Shown here: piece after piece, positions 7,750 through 17,206 of the stretch
How the letters are laid out: each line of letters begins with the position of its first letter
How positions within the stretch are numbered: position 1 is the first letter of the stretch
Assembly (NCBI GenBank): GCA_913060555.1
Contig: CAJXRS010000025.1
Location: forward strand, 1 to 32,595
Reading direction: 5' to 3'
Length of the DNA stretch: 32,595 nt
From: an uncultured Gammaproteobacteria bacterium
GTDB lineage: Bacteria > Pseudomonadota > Gammaproteobacteria > Pseudomonadales > Porticoccaceae
Notes under the pieces: model-generated
Seen by the model: only the letters and a program-made list of their open reading frames with translations
Databases searched by the model: none
Told to the model about the DNA's origin: nothing
Made by a program: the position numbers and the translations under genes

Positions 7750-9108
7750 TCAGAACATCGCCAGGCCGATGAACGCCGCCGCACCGGCCAGATAGCCGGC
7801 CAGTGCCAGCAGACTGATGCGCTTGAGGTACCAGAAGAAATCGATGCGCTCCATGCCCATGGCTGCCACACCGGCCGCGGAGCCGATGATCAGGCAGCTG
7901 CCGCCAGTGCCCGCGCAGTAGGCGAGCAGTTCCCAGAACTTGCCATCGCGGACGAAATACTGCAACCACCCGGCATCGGCCCCAGCGCCGGCCAGGGCCT
8001 CCGGGCTGAGCAACGGGTACATCTTCATGGCGCCGGCGACCAGGGGCACGTTGTCGACCACCGAAGACAACAGGCCAATGGCGATATTGATGGCATAGAT
8101 GTTACCCAGGCTCTCGCGCAGATAGGTGGCGATCTGGTTCAAATGGCCGGCGGTGGCCAGGCTGGAGACGGCGAGCAGAATTCCCAGAAAGAACAGTATG
8201 CTGGTGGTGTCGACGCGACGCAGGACACCCACCACCGAGAGCGGATGCTTGTCCTCCTGGTTCTTGTCGCGGTGCAGCATTTCGGTGGTCACCCAGAGCA
8301 CCGAGAGCCCAAACAGCATGCCCATGTAGGGCGGCAGATGCGTAACGGTCTTGAACACGGGCACGAATACCAGCGCCCCGATCCCCATGAAAAACACCAG
8401 CTTGCGCTCGAAGGGCGTGGTCAGATCACTGACCTCCTCGAACGTCGCACTGGACGAGGGGCGCTGCAGTTCCCCTTTGAGACGCAGACTGACCAACAGC
8501 AGCGGTACCAACAGACAGACCAAACTGGGCAGGAACAGTTGCTGGATGATGCTTGTGGTGGAGATCTGATTGCCGATCCACAGCATGGTGGTGGTGACAT
8601 CCCCGATCGGCGACCAGGCACCGCCGGCATTGGCGGCAATGACCACCATGCCGGCATAGAACCAGCGTTCCTCGCGCTCCTGTACCAGCTTGCGCAACAG
8701 CGACACCATGACAATGGTGGTGGTCAGGTTGTCCAGTGCCGCGGACAGGAAGAAGGTGATGAAGCTCAGCATCCACAGCAGATAGACGCGCTTGTTGGTC
8801 GTGATGCGGTCGGTGATGACCTTGAAGCCTTCGTGGGCGTCGACCAGCTCGACGATGGTCATGGCGCCGAGCAGAAAGAACAGGATCTCGGCGATCTCGC
8901 CCAGGTGGTGGCGCAGCTCGGTGGGTATTCCCTGGGCTTCTTCCACCGCGCCGGCGAAGATCTGGTCGGCGCCCAGCACCAGGATGGTCCAGCAGATGAC
9001 CGCGGTAAGAATCGCGGACGCGGCCTTGTCGATCTTGAGCGGATGCTCGAGGGCGATAAAGGCATATCCGATCACGAATACCGAGGCCATCAACAGGTAG
9101 GCAAACAT
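7750..9108 (-). CDS. nhaD: Na+/H+ antiporter NhaD
   Basis: The 452-aa protein is hydrophobic throughout, with about 12 membrane segments, and matches the NhaD sodium/proton antiporter family of the ion-transporter superfamily, which expels Na+ in exchange for protons in marine, halophilic and alkaliphilic bacteria. Family-typical segments are LGEIAEILFFLLGAMTIVE, the polar helix AALDNLTTTIVM, NAGGAWSPIGDVTTTMLW, SSVVDNVPLVAGAMKM and GTGGSCLIIGSAAGVAAMG. The paired DN and SPIGD/GTGGS elements are candidates for the ion path. I prefer the ATG at 9108, preceded by GGAG, over the in-frame ATG at 9147, which would add 13 non-hydrophobic residues; this is not certain. It suggests a saline or alkaline habitat, though the gene is also found elsewhere. 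Confidence 0.9.
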   Translation of the reverse strand: MFAYLLMASVFVIGYAFIALEHPLKIDKAASAILTAVICWTILVLGADQIFAGAVEEAQGIPTELRHHLGEIAEILFFLLGAMTIVELVDAHEGFKVITDRITTNKRVYLLWMLSFITFFLSAALDNLTTTIVMVSLLRKLVQEREERWFYAGMVVIAANAGGAWSPIGDVTTTMLWIGNQISTTSIIQQLFLPSLVCLLVPLLLVSLRLKGELQRPSSSATFEEVSDLTTPFERKLVFFMGIGALVFVPVFKTVTHLPPYMGMLFGLSVLWVTTEMLHRDKNQEDKHPLSVVGVLRRVDTTSILFFLGILLAVSSLATAGHLNQIATYLRESLGNIYAINIAIGLLSSVVDNVPLVAGAMKMYPLLSPEALAGAGADAGWLQYFVRDGKFWELLAYCAGTGGSCLIIGSAAGVAAMGMERIDFFWYLKRISLLALAGYLAGAAAFIGLAMF

Positions 9109-9233
9109 CGGCAATCGATCTCCAGGCAGGGACAGGGCATCGGGCAACTCGCCCGCCGGGGCAAGGCCGGGCGCAAACCCCGAAGATCGGGGGGAAAACA
9201 GCGGCCACGCTTGGGGCGCGTACCTTAAACATC

Positions 9234-9280
9234 CAGGCCCAGCGGGTCAATGCGCGACTGGGCCTGTGCGCGACTGGGCC
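9234..9280 (-). terminator. Hairpin plus 14-bp direct repeat after the region C operon
   Basis: CAGGCCCAG (9234-9242) and CTGGGCCTG (9258-9266) form a perfect 9-bp stem with a 15-base loop. The right arm lies within a 14-bp direct repeat, TGCGCGACTGGGCC, at 9251-9264 and 9267-9280. The position, about 45-75 bases past the last stop of region C on the minus strand and before nhaD, suits a terminator, but there is no U-tract. Confidence 0.4.
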
Positions 9281-9309
9281 CGGCGGCGCGAGCCAAGCTC
9301 GGGCAGCAA

Positions 9310-10197
9310 TCAGCTCGGCAATCGCTCCACGTCGACCGCTACCGTCATCTCCCGGCAGTCGCCGCCATCGAACACGATGCCGCACAGCGGAGTGACATCG
9401 GCGTAGTCGCGCCCCCAGGCGGTGGTGATGTGTTGCGAGCCGGGCATGTTGTCATTGGTCGGGTCGAAGTCCACCCAGCCCTCGCCGGGAACATAGACCG
9501 CGAACCAGGCGTGGGAGGCATCCGCGCCCACCATCCGCTGGTGCCCGGGCCCGGGCTGGGTCTCCACGTAGCCACTCACGTAGCGCGCCGGAAAGCCCAG
9601 CGCGCGCAGGCAGCCGATAGCGAGGTGGGCGAAGTCCTGACAGACCCCGCGGCGGCTCTCGAGAACCTCGTCCAGGGGCGTGGCAATGGTGCTGAAACCC
9701 GGGTCGTAGGCGAATTCGCGAAAGATGCGCGCGGTCAGTTCGCGGACTCCGGAGAGCAGCGGCCGGGCATCCGCGAGGGACGGTGCCGCATAGTCGCTCA
9801 GCGCAGTGCCGGTCCGCACCATCGGCGAGTCGAGCAGGAATTCCCGCGCCAGTAAATGCTCCTCGGCGGCTCCCCTCCACAGGCGCTCGCGCGCCTCGGC
9901 GCAGGTGATACCGAAGTCGAGTTCAGGTTCGAGGCCGTTTCGGCCCTCGACCTCGACCTGGCTGACCACCCGTACCTCCAGGTCAGTGTGGAGGCTCTCC
10001 ACCGAAAACAGATAGATTCGATTATCGAAATAGTCGCGCCGCTCGGCGGCGACCACCGGCGCCGGCGACACCTGAATGGCGCTGCCCAAACAGCGCTGCT
10101 GGGCGGTATCGCGCGGCAGCAGGTGGGCACGGTTGTGACACTGGGTGACCGGGCGCTCATAGCAATAGCGGGTGAGATGCTCGACGCGGTAGCGCAT
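9310..10197 (-). CDS. Transglutaminase-like cysteine protease family protein
   Basis: A 295-aa protein with an N-terminal beta domain (MRYRVEHLTRYCYERPV start, typical of bacterial transglutaminase N) and a transglutaminase-like core. The catalytic triad is visible: Cys186 in RRGVCQDFAH, His229 in DASHAWFAVY and Asp245 in WVDFDPT. Bacterial proteins of this family are mostly predicted peptidases or amide-bond transferases. The start at 10197 overlaps the stop of the preceding gene (ATGA), so it is the last gene of the five-gene region C operon and probably coupled to the ATP-grasp/alpha-E fusion. In such clusters the transglutaminase is thought to process the peptide made by the ATP-grasp proteins; this is inference. 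No signal peptide is seen, so it is probably cytoplasmic. Confidence 0.9.
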   Translation of the reverse strand: MRYRVEHLTRYCYERPVTQCHNRAHLLPRDTAQQRCLGSAIQVSPAPVVAAERRDYFDNRIYLFSVESLHTDLEVRVVSQVEVEGRNGLEPELDFGITCAEARERLWRGAAEEHLLAREFLLDSPMVRTGTALSDYAAPSLADARPLLSGVRELTARIFREFAYDPGFSTIATPLDEVLESRRGVCQDFAHLAIGCLRALGFPARYVSGYVETQPGPGHQRMVGADASHAWFAVYVPGEGWVDFDPTNDNMPGSQHITTAWGRDYADVTPLCGIVFDGGDCREMTVAVDVERLPS

Positions 10198-12791
10198 CAG
10201 CCGTAGCCCCAGCCGCCCTGGACGAGTTGGCGCTGCTCCACGCGGTGATCGAAATAGCATTCCGCGAGGACATCGGCCAGCGAATGCAGCAACAGGTCGA
10301 ATCGGGACAACAACGGCGCCAGGCCGATCGCGCCCGCTGCATCGCGTGCCGTCAACTCATCGAGCCGGCTCAGCCGCAAAGCGGTAAGCGCCTCCAGCGT
10401 CAGGCGCCCGGCGCGCGACAGACCCTGTTGCTGCTCGACCGCCGGCAGCACACCGACGTGCCGATGCAGGCGCTCGATCTGGTAGATCAGCCCGCGCGGA
10501 TTACTCTCGTCGAACACCATCAGTTCCACGCCACGGCGGATCTCGGGTTCGGCACGATAGCGGCGGCGATAGGTGATCAGAGTCTCGCAAGTGAGCAGCA
10601 CGGACTCCGTCACCACCGGAATGTCGCCATCGGCGAGCGGCTGGACCAGGGTGGCCTGCAACAGGCTGATCAGCTGCAACGCTTTCTCGATCCCTCTGCC
10701 CAGCTCCCAGAAGCGCCAGTTCATGCCGCGGAACATGCTTTCGTGGCGCAGTCCGGACAGCGCCAGCAGGGTGGTGACCAGAGGATCCAGGGCTTCCTCC
10801 GGCGCCACCAGCTCGCCGCCGAGCTGCACCTCCAATGCGGCCAGCTCATCGCGCAGATCATTGAGCACCCGCTGGGTATCGGCCGACAGCAGTTCCTTGA
10901 CCTCCTCGCCGGCCTGCAGCATGGCACGGAGGCTCGCAGTCACCGTCCCCGGCCGCGCGCTGTCCAGCACCACCGCCTTGAGTTCGGTCTCGGGGTGCGC
11001 GATAGGGGCGTCCGCGGCACAGAAACCCGGCAGCGTGTGGGTAACCTCGGTAACCGCGCGCAGCAGCACTCGACGCGCCCCCGGCGACAGCGGCTCGACG
11101 CCGTTGAGCTGCAGGAACAGCGTGCGCAGCAGGCGCAGTGTCGCCTCGCCGCGCTCCGCGTAGCGCCCCATCCAGAACAGGTTCTCCACCACCCGGCTGG
11201 GCATGACGCCGGGCTCGACAGCGATGCCGGGTGCCGGCCGCTCGGCGCGCAGGCTGAGCTGCTTCTCGGGCTCCGAAGCGAGCACCCAGGTATCCTTGCT
11301 GGCAGAGCCGGTCAGGCTGGTCACCACCCGGGTGTGCGCGGCGAGGCCGACCCGGGTCAGGCCGCCGGGCATGAAGGTATAGGAAGTGGGATTGGCGACG
11401 GCAAAGCTGCGCAGCACCATGGGCCTGGGCTGCAGTGCGCCGGCCTCCAGGACCGGGGTGTGCGAGGCGGCCAGATGGCGCTGGCCGACGTAATCGAGCG
11501 GCGCTTCGGCGATGCGCCGACGCCAACTGGCGAGGCCGGCCTCATCCAGCGCGCTGCCAAACACGCTTTGTTGCCCGTAGCGGCGAAAGGTGGGCTTGAT
11601 CACCAACCCCGGCAACTCGTCGAGCATCCGTTGGCGATCGGCGGGATCCCCGCACCAGTAGGTCTCCACGCTGGGAATACGCGGCTCTCGGCCGAAGAAG
11701 AAGCGACCGATGGCGGGCAGGTACTTGAACAGCGCCGGATTCTCGATGAACCCGGAGCCCAGGGGATTGGCGATCGCCACCCGGCCGGCGCGCGCCACCT
11801 CCAATAGCCCGGGCACGCCGAGCTGCGAATCGCCACGCAACTCCACGGGATCGCAGTAGAAGTCATCCACCCGGCGGAGGATCACATCGACCGGGCGCAG
11901 GCCCTCCAGCGAACGCATCCACACCCGGCCGCCGCGCACCGTGAGATCACTCCCCTGAACCAGGGGATAACCCAGGTAGTTGGCCAGGAAGGCGTGTTCG
12001 AAATAAGTCTCGCTGTACGACCCAGGGGTCAGCACCACCACCTGGGGAATGCCGTCGCCACTGCCCAGGGCCATGAGTTTCTGGCGCAGTTGGTGAAAGA
12101 ACCCGGACAACCGGTGAACATGGCTGTCGCGAAACAGGCTGGGCAACACGCGCGACATCACCGTGCGGTTTTCCAGCGCGTAGCCGGCGCCGCTGGGTGC
12201 CTGGGCGCGATCGCCGATGACATGCAGGCTGCCGCTGGAGTCGCGGACCATGTCGGCCGCGTAGAGAATCAACTGGTGGTCGCCGGGCAGGCTCAGCCCC
12301 TGGCACTGGCGCAGGAACCCGGGATGGGCGAACACCAGCTCCGGAGGCAGAATGCCGTGGCGGATCAGTTCGCGCGGACCATAGATATCCTTGAGCAACA
12401 GGTCGAGCAGCTCGGCGCGCTCGACCAGCCCGGCTTCGATGCGTCCCCACTCCTCGCTCTCCAGCAGCTGGGGCACCAGATCCAGCTCCCAGGCGCGACT
12501 TGCCAGGGGCTCGCTGGAGACATTGTAGGTAGCACCATCATCGCGCAGGATGCGCCGCGCCTTGTGGACCCGCTCGGCGAGCGCCTGCGGGCCCAGGGCC
12601 CCCAGGGCGTCCAGCAGGTAGCGCCAGTGCGGGGCGACCTGGCCGTCGGCGTCGTGAATTTCGTCGCGACCGCCAGCGGCCGGCACATAGCCAAGCACTT
12701 CGCGGGCCAACGCCGCGCCCTGCGGGCCGCCCTGGGGCCACTGGCCGGGCAGCGGCTGGCAGGGTCGCGGATCTTGCTGGTTATCGGTCAT
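10197..12791 (-). CDS. Circularly permuted ATP-grasp / alpha-E fusion protein
   Basis: The 864-aa protein joins a circularly permuted type-2 ATP-grasp domain (about residues 1-490; RDDGATYNV, KDIYGPRELI, GYALENRTVMSRVLPSLF, VVLTPGSYSETYFEHAFLA and the ATP loop VIKPTFRRYGQQSVFG) to an alpha-helical alpha-E domain (about 520-860; MPSRVVENLFWMGRYAERGEATLRLLR, where a stand-alone alpha-E gene has SVAERIYWAGRYLERTENTARLI). It therefore repeats, as one polypeptide, the architecture of the separate genes at 17206 and 16274. Predicted function is amide-bond formation by an ATP-grasp ligase with alpha-E as partner; the substrate is unknown. The ATG at 12791 is preferred, but no clear ribosome binding site is seen and a GTG at 12839 would add 16 residues. 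It lies 102 bp after the DUF2126 gene, beyond a strong hairpin. Confidence 0.88.
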   Translation of the reverse strand: MTDNQQDPRPCQPLPGQWPQGGPQGAALAREVLGYVPAAGGRDEIHDADGQVAPHWRYLLDALGALGPQALAERVHKARRILRDDGATYNVSSEPLASRAWELDLVPQLLESEEWGRIEAGLVERAELLDLLLKDIYGPRELIRHGILPPELVFAHPGFLRQCQGLSLPGDHQLILYAADMVRDSSGSLHVIGDRAQAPSGAGYALENRTVMSRVLPSLFRDSHVHRLSGFFHQLRQKLMALGSGDGIPQVVVLTPGSYSETYFEHAFLANYLGYPLVQGSDLTVRGGRVWMRSLEGLRPVDVILRRVDDFYCDPVELRGDSQLGVPGLLEVARAGRVAIANPLGSGFIENPALFKYLPAIGRFFFGREPRIPSVETYWCGDPADRQRMLDELPGLVIKPTFRRYGQQSVFGSALDEAGLASWRRRIAEAPLDYVGQRHLAASHTPVLEAGALQPRPMVLRSFAVANPTSYTFMPGGLTRVGLAAHTRVVTSLTGSASKDTWVLASEPEKQLSLRAERPAPGIAVEPGVMPSRVVENLFWMGRYAERGEATLRLLRTLFLQLNGVEPLSPGARRVLLRAVTEVTHTLPGFCAADAPIAHPETELKAVVLDSARPGTVTASLRAMLQAGEEVKELLSADTQRVLNDLRDELAALEVQLGGELVAPEEALDPLVTTLLALSGLRHESMFRGMNWRFWELGRGIEKALQLISLLQATLVQPLADGDIPVVTESVLLTCETLITYRRRYRAEPEIRRGVELMVFDESNPRGLIYQIERLHRHVGVLPAVEQQQGLSRAGRLTLEALTALRLSRLDELTARDAAGAIGLAPLLSRFDLLLHSLADVLAECYFDHRVEQRQLVQGGWGYG

Positions 12792-12864
12792 CGCGGGGAC
12801 GCGGTCGCCGGGTGGGAGCGCAGGCGCGGATTCTGGCACAGTTGCGCGCCGCCGGCACGAACCC

Positions 12865-12890
12865 GGAGGGCGCGGCGAGGCGCGCCCTCC
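12865..12890 (-). terminator. Strong 10-bp hairpin immediately after the DUF2126 gene
   Basis: GGAGGGCGCG (12865-12874) pairs perfectly with CGCGCCCTCC (12881-12890) around a 6-base loop. It begins only three bases past the TGA of the 1120-aa gene on the minus strand. There is no following U-run. It may attenuate transcription into, or set the level of, the downstream ATP-grasp/alpha-E fusion gene. Confidence 0.45.
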
Positions 12891-12893
12891 CCA

Positions 12894-15800
12894 TCAGGGA
12901 GCACGCCGGAGATCGAGGGTGTGGGGATATTCGTGACTGGGCTCCACCGGCGGCGGTGCCATGGGCCTGGGCACCCTGCTGTGGGGCAATATGCGGCGCA
13001 AGGCGCTGGGCGGCACCGGCGTCGAGAGCACCCCCGGGGTGTGGCCGAAGGACTGGAAACGGCTGACCCGGCGCGCCTCGGCGGCATTGGCATTGACCGG
13101 AAAATCATCGTAGCTGCGCCCACCGGGGTGAACCACATGGTAGATGCAACCGCCCACCGCCATGCCGCTCCAGGTATCGATCAGGTCGAACACCAGGGGG
13201 GCCTGTACGCCGATGGTGGGATGCAGTGCCGAGGGTGCCTGCCAGGCCCGATAGCGCACCCCAGCCACATACTCGCCGTGGCGGCCAGTATTGCGCAACG
13301 GCACATGGCGACCGTTGCAGGCCAATACATAGCGACTGTCGGTGAGGCCCTCGACCTTGACCTGCAACCGCTCCACCGAGGAGTCGACATAGCGCGCGGT
13401 ACCGAAGCTCGACACCTCTTCGCCCAGAACATGCCAGGGCTCGATCGCCCAGCGCAGCTCGATACGGATATCGTCGATCTGCACATCGCCGTAGTGGGGA
13501 TAGCGAAACTCCGCGAAGGGCGCGAGCCAGTCCAGCTCGAACGGCAGGCCGTGGGCATCGAGATCCGCAACCACGTCGCGCAGATCCTGCCAGGCGTAGT
13601 GGGGCAGCAGAAAGCGATCGTGCAGCGCCGTGCCCCAATTGACCAGGGGCTTGCGATACGGGTTTTCCCACAGCCGCAGCACCAGGCAGCGCAACAGCAG
13701 TGCCTGCACCAGCGCCATGCGCGCGTGCGGCGGCATTTCGAAACCGCGAAACTCCAGCAACCCCTGGCGGCCGTTGGCGCTGCCCGGCGCGTACAGCTTG
13801 TCGATGCAGAACTCGGATCTGTGGGTATTGCCGGTGATATCGGTCAGCAGGTTGCGCAGCAGACGGTCGACCAGCCAGGGTTGGGCGACTTCACCGGCGG
13901 GCATCTGCTGAAAGGCGATCTCCAGTTCGTAGAGGGTCTCGGCGCGGCCCTCGTCGACCCGCGGCGACTGGCTGGTGGGGCCGATGAACATCCCCGAAAA
14001 GGCGTAGGACAACGCCGGGTGGTGCTGCCAGTAGGTGATCAGGCTGCGCAACAGGTCGGGGCGGCGCAGCAGCGGGCTGTCGGCTGGGGTGGCGCCGCCC
14101 AGGGTCACATGGTTGCCGCCGCCGGTACCCGTGTGGCGACCATCGGCCTGAAATTTTTCCGTGCCGAGCCGCGCCCGATGGGTCTCCTCGTAGAGCGCCA
14201 GGGTGTTGTCACGCAGCTCCCGCCAGTCGTGCGCCGGGTGGATATTGACCTCGATGACGCCGGGGTCCGGGGTCACCATGAAGCGCAGCAGACGGCGGTC
14301 GTGGGGCGGCTCGTAGCCCTCGATCACGACCGGCATTTCCAGTTCGGCGGCTGTGGTTTCGATGGCGCTGATCAGCATCACATAGTGCTCCAGATTCTGG
14401 AGCGGCGGCAGAAACAGATGCAGGGTACCGTCGCGCGGCTCGACACAGAGCGCGGTGCGCAGCACTGCCGCCTCCTCGCCGGCCGCATCCCGATCGGCCG
14501 GCGACTCCATGGTCTGGCGCAGATCGGCGGCGGCATCCAGGCGCGCCTGGGCATACTGGTGATAGTCGGCATCCAGGGCTTGCGTTGGAGCAAAGGGATC
14601 GCGCTCGGGCGGATTGCGCTCGTGCTCCTGGGCCACTTCCGGCAGTGAATGCAGCGGCAACCGGTAGCCCATGGGCGAATCCCCGGGGATCAGCACCAGT
14701 TGGCCGCGGCGCAGCGGCCAGGGCGAACTGCGCCAGCATTCGCCCACCGGATCCCAACCCAGCGGCAGGGCCAGGCCCACGGGCGCGTCCAGCCCCTGCT
14801 GCAGCAGCCGCGCCAGACGGCGACGCTCGAAGTCGTCGGACAGCTCGGCGTAACGGGGATCCGCATCCACCGGGATCTCCTGCTCGCGCCACAGGTAATG
14901 CAGTGCATCCTCGCTCGCCCTGAGCAGCCGCCGCGGCTCGACGCCCAGCGCCCGGCACAGCAGGGCCGCGAAGCGCTCCGCGGCGGGGAAATCGTGGCCA
15001 TGGGTGCGATCGACCCCGGCCAGCCAGCGCGGGTCCCGCCACAGCGGCACGCCGTCGCGGCGCCAGAAACAGCCCAACGCCCAACGCGGCAACTCCTCCC
15101 CCGGATACCACTTGCCCTGCCCGTGGAACAGCAGGCCGCCGGGCGCGAAGCGCTCGCGCAGGCGCAGCAACAAATCCTTGGCGAGGCGTAGTTTGTCGGC
15201 GCCGAGCGCCGTGGTATTCCACTGCGCCGACTCCATGTCGTCGGCCGAGACGAAGGTGGGCTCACCGCCCATGGTGAGACGCACATCGGCGGCGCGCAGA
15301 CGCGCGTCGACCGCCTCGCCCAGGGCGTCGATCAGGGCCCACTGCGCATCGCTGTAGGGCTTGGTGACCCGGGGATCCTCATGGATCCGGAACACCTCGT
15401 TACGATGCGCGAACTGCACTTCGCAGGGATCGGTCAAGCCCTCGATCGGGGCCGCCGAAGCGGGCTCCGCGGTACAGGCGAGCGGAATATGGCCCTCGCC
15501 GGCGAACAGCCCCGAGGTCGGGTCCAGCCCCACCCAACCGGCGCCGGGCAGATAGACCTCGCACCAGGCGTGCAGGTCGGTGAAATCCGCTTCCGGCCCC
15601 GCCGGCCCGTCGAGGGCGGGCACATCCGGCTTCAACTGCACCAGATAGCCGGACACGAAGCGCGCCGCGAGCCCCAGATGACGGCAGATCTGCACCAACA
15701 GCCAGCCGCTATCGCGACAGGAGCCGAGCGCCAGCGCCAGGGTCTCCTCACAGGACTGGACCCCAGGCTCCATGCGCAGGGCATAGGAGATATCGCCCTG

Positions 15801-16256
15801 CAGTCTGCGGTTGAGGTCGACCAGGAAGTCAATGGTGGGCGTGGCGACTCGCGGCACCGCCGCCAGCCATTCCGTCAGCAGGGGGCCGGCCGGCTCGCAC
15901 GCCAGATAGGGTGCCAGCTCGCGGCGATCGCGCGCACCGTATGCAAACGGGATGTGCTCGGCGATCGGTTCGAGAAAGAAGTCGAAGGGGTTGATCACCG
16001 TCATCTCGGCGATCACTTCGACCTCGATGCGCAGGTGATTGGCGCGCTCGGGGAAGACCAGCCGCGCCAGGTAGTTGCCGAACGGGTCCTGTTGCCAGTT
16101 GAGAAAATGCTGCCCGGGCTGCACGCGCAGCGAGTAGCCGCGGATCGGGGTGCGGCAATGGGCCGTCGGCCGCAACCGCAATAGGTGCGGGGACAGGGCA
16201 ACCAGCCGATCGAATCGGTAGTCGGTGGTGTGCAACAACTTCACACGTAGCGTCAT
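12894..16256 (-). CDS. Large transglutaminase-DUF2126 protein
   Basis: The 1120-aa product has a transglutaminase N-terminal beta domain (residues 1-100), a transglutaminase core with Cys180 (ALGSCRDSGW), His229 (DLHAWCEVYL) and Asp245 (GLDPTSG), and a long C-terminal DUF2126 region (about 320-1110) containing RLTMGGEPTFVS, GKWYPGEELPRWAL, TGGGNHVTLGG and SGMFIGPTSQSPRVDEG. The GGNH and GGEPTF motifs are typical of DUF2126, which has been compared with glutamine-synthetase-like amidoligases. A combined ligase and transglutaminase/peptidase role is thus plausible but inferred. Length is normal for the family. The ATG at 16256 follows an AGGA-rich leader and lies 17 bases after the alpha-E stop. 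No signal peptide is seen. Confidence 0.92.
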   Translation of the reverse strand: MTLRVKLLHTTDYRFDRLVALSPHLLRLRPTAHCRTPIRGYSLRVQPGQHFLNWQQDPFGNYLARLVFPERANHLRIEVEVIAEMTVINPFDFFLEPIAEHIPFAYGARDRRELAPYLACEPAGPLLTEWLAAVPRVATPTIDFLVDLNRRLQGDISYALRMEPGVQSCEETLALALGSCRDSGWLLVQICRHLGLAARFVSGYLVQLKPDVPALDGPAGPEADFTDLHAWCEVYLPGAGWVGLDPTSGLFAGEGHIPLACTAEPASAAPIEGLTDPCEVQFAHRNEVFRIHEDPRVTKPYSDAQWALIDALGEAVDARLRAADVRLTMGGEPTFVSADDMESAQWNTTALGADKLRLAKDLLLRLRERFAPGGLLFHGQGKWYPGEELPRWALGCFWRRDGVPLWRDPRWLAGVDRTHGHDFPAAERFAALLCRALGVEPRRLLRASEDALHYLWREQEIPVDADPRYAELSDDFERRRLARLLQQGLDAPVGLALPLGWDPVGECWRSSPWPLRRGQLVLIPGDSPMGYRLPLHSLPEVAQEHERNPPERDPFAPTQALDADYHQYAQARLDAAADLRQTMESPADRDAAGEEAAVLRTALCVEPRDGTLHLFLPPLQNLEHYVMLISAIETTAAELEMPVVIEGYEPPHDRRLLRFMVTPDPGVIEVNIHPAHDWRELRDNTLALYEETHRARLGTEKFQADGRHTGTGGGNHVTLGGATPADSPLLRRPDLLRSLITYWQHHPALSYAFSGMFIGPTSQSPRVDEGRAETLYELEIAFQQMPAGEVAQPWLVDRLLRNLLTDITGNTHRSEFCIDKLYAPGSANGRQGLLEFRGFEMPPHARMALVQALLLRCLVLRLWENPYRKPLVNWGTALHDRFLLPHYAWQDLRDVVADLDAHGLPFELDWLAPFAEFRYPHYGDVQIDDIRIELRWAIEPWHVLGEEVSSFGTARYVDSSVERLQVKVEGLTDSRYVLACNGRHVPLRNTGRHGEYVAGVRYRAWQAPSALHPTIGVQAPLVFDLIDTWSGMAVGGCIYHVVHPGGRSYDDFPVNANAAEARRVSRFQSFGHTPGVLSTPVPPSALRRILPHSRVPRPMAPPPVEPSHEYPHTLDLRRAP

Positions 16257-16273
16257 CGGCGGTTGTCCTGTCC

Positions 16274-17206
16274 TCAGCCCAAGGCGAACCAGGTATCGGC
16301 GATATGCCTGTGCAGGGTCGCAATGCGGATCTGGACTTCATTGACATAATCCCGAAACGGCTGTCCCAGGTCTTCGATCGATTCGACTTGATAATAGACG
16401 GCGGCCAGCACCTCCAGCTGCGCTTGCACCGCCTTGCCCCGTGGCAGGATGCGGATCGCGTCCGCCACACGCTCCCGGCAGAAGCGGATGGTACGCGGGA
16501 AATGGGGATCATTGAGGAGGAAATCAGCCACCGCCGGACCACTGACGCGCGTCCGTACCCGCCGCCGAAAGGCGAGCTCGGCGCTGAGCGAACCCAGCAC
16601 ATGACCCCAGACGATCTGGCCCAGATTGACCTGTCCGAGCAGCTCCGCGGATTCGAGCAGGGTCACCGCTCCCGCATCGAGAATCCGGGAAGTCATATCG
16701 GCACGCTCGATATAGCGGCCCAGCTCCAGGAACTGCCAGGCAGCATCCCGGCTGGTGGTCGCGGCAATCTGGCCATTGACCTGTTCGCAACCGCGGATGA
16801 TGCCCTCGCAGAACCCGTAGCGCAGCTTGCGGCCCTGCCCCTGGGCGACCTCGTCGCGGCCAAAATAAAACAGCTCATTGATCAATTCCCAGACCTCGGG
16901 GGAAAACACGTCGCGGGTGGTGCGCAGGTTTTCCCGCACCATCTTCAGCGAGGTCTGCAGCGAAATGGGATTGTCCTCGTCGGAGAGCAGAAATTTCACC
17001 ACGTTGCGCTCATCCTGCACCCGGTAGCGCTCGGCAAAGCTGTCCTCGGCACTGTTGAGCTCGATGAGGTTGTACCAACTGATATTGAGCCCGCGGGGCA
17101 GATCCAGCAGCAGGCTGTCGTAGACCCGGATCAACCGCGCGGTGTTCTCGGTGCGCTCCAGATAGCGCCCGGCCCAGTAGATACGCTCGGCCACCGAGGA
17201 CAGCAT
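16274..17206 (-). CDS. Alpha-E domain protein
   Basis: A 310-aa all-helical protein of the alpha-E family (formerly DUF403). The N-terminal SSVAERIYWAGRYLERTENTARLI and the central WQFLELGRYIERADMTSRIL, two related R-Y-x-E-R helices, are the family signatures. Alpha-E proteins have no shown catalytic activity; they always accompany circularly permuted ATP-grasp proteins and may bind the substrate or partner. The start overlaps the ATP-grasp stop by four bases (ATGA), indicating translational coupling. The same domain recurs fused in the gene at 10197, so the operon encodes two ATP-grasp/alpha-E pairs, one split and one fused. Confidence 0.92.
   Translation of the reverse strand: MLSSVAERIYWAGRYLERTENTARLIRVYDSLLLDLPRGLNISWYNLIELNSAEDSFAERYRVQDERNVVKFLLSDEDNPISLQTSLKMVRENLRTTRDVFSPEVWELINELFYFGRDEVAQGQGRKLRYGFCEGIIRGCEQVNGQIAATTSRDAAWQFLELGRYIERADMTSRILDAGAVTLLESAELLGQVNLGQIVWGHVLGSLSAELAFRRRVRTRVSGPAVADFLLNDPHFPRTIRFCRERVADAIRILPRGKAVQAQLEVLAAVYYQVESIEDLGQPFRDYVNEVQIRIATLHRHIADTWFALG

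Noticed and set aside
11994-14648. Very long + strand open frame (884 codons) opposite the ATP-grasp/alpha-E and DUF2126 genes
   Set aside because: It is antisense to two well-supported genes, is rich in Gln, His, Gly and Ala as expected for the complement of GC-rich codons, and matches no family.
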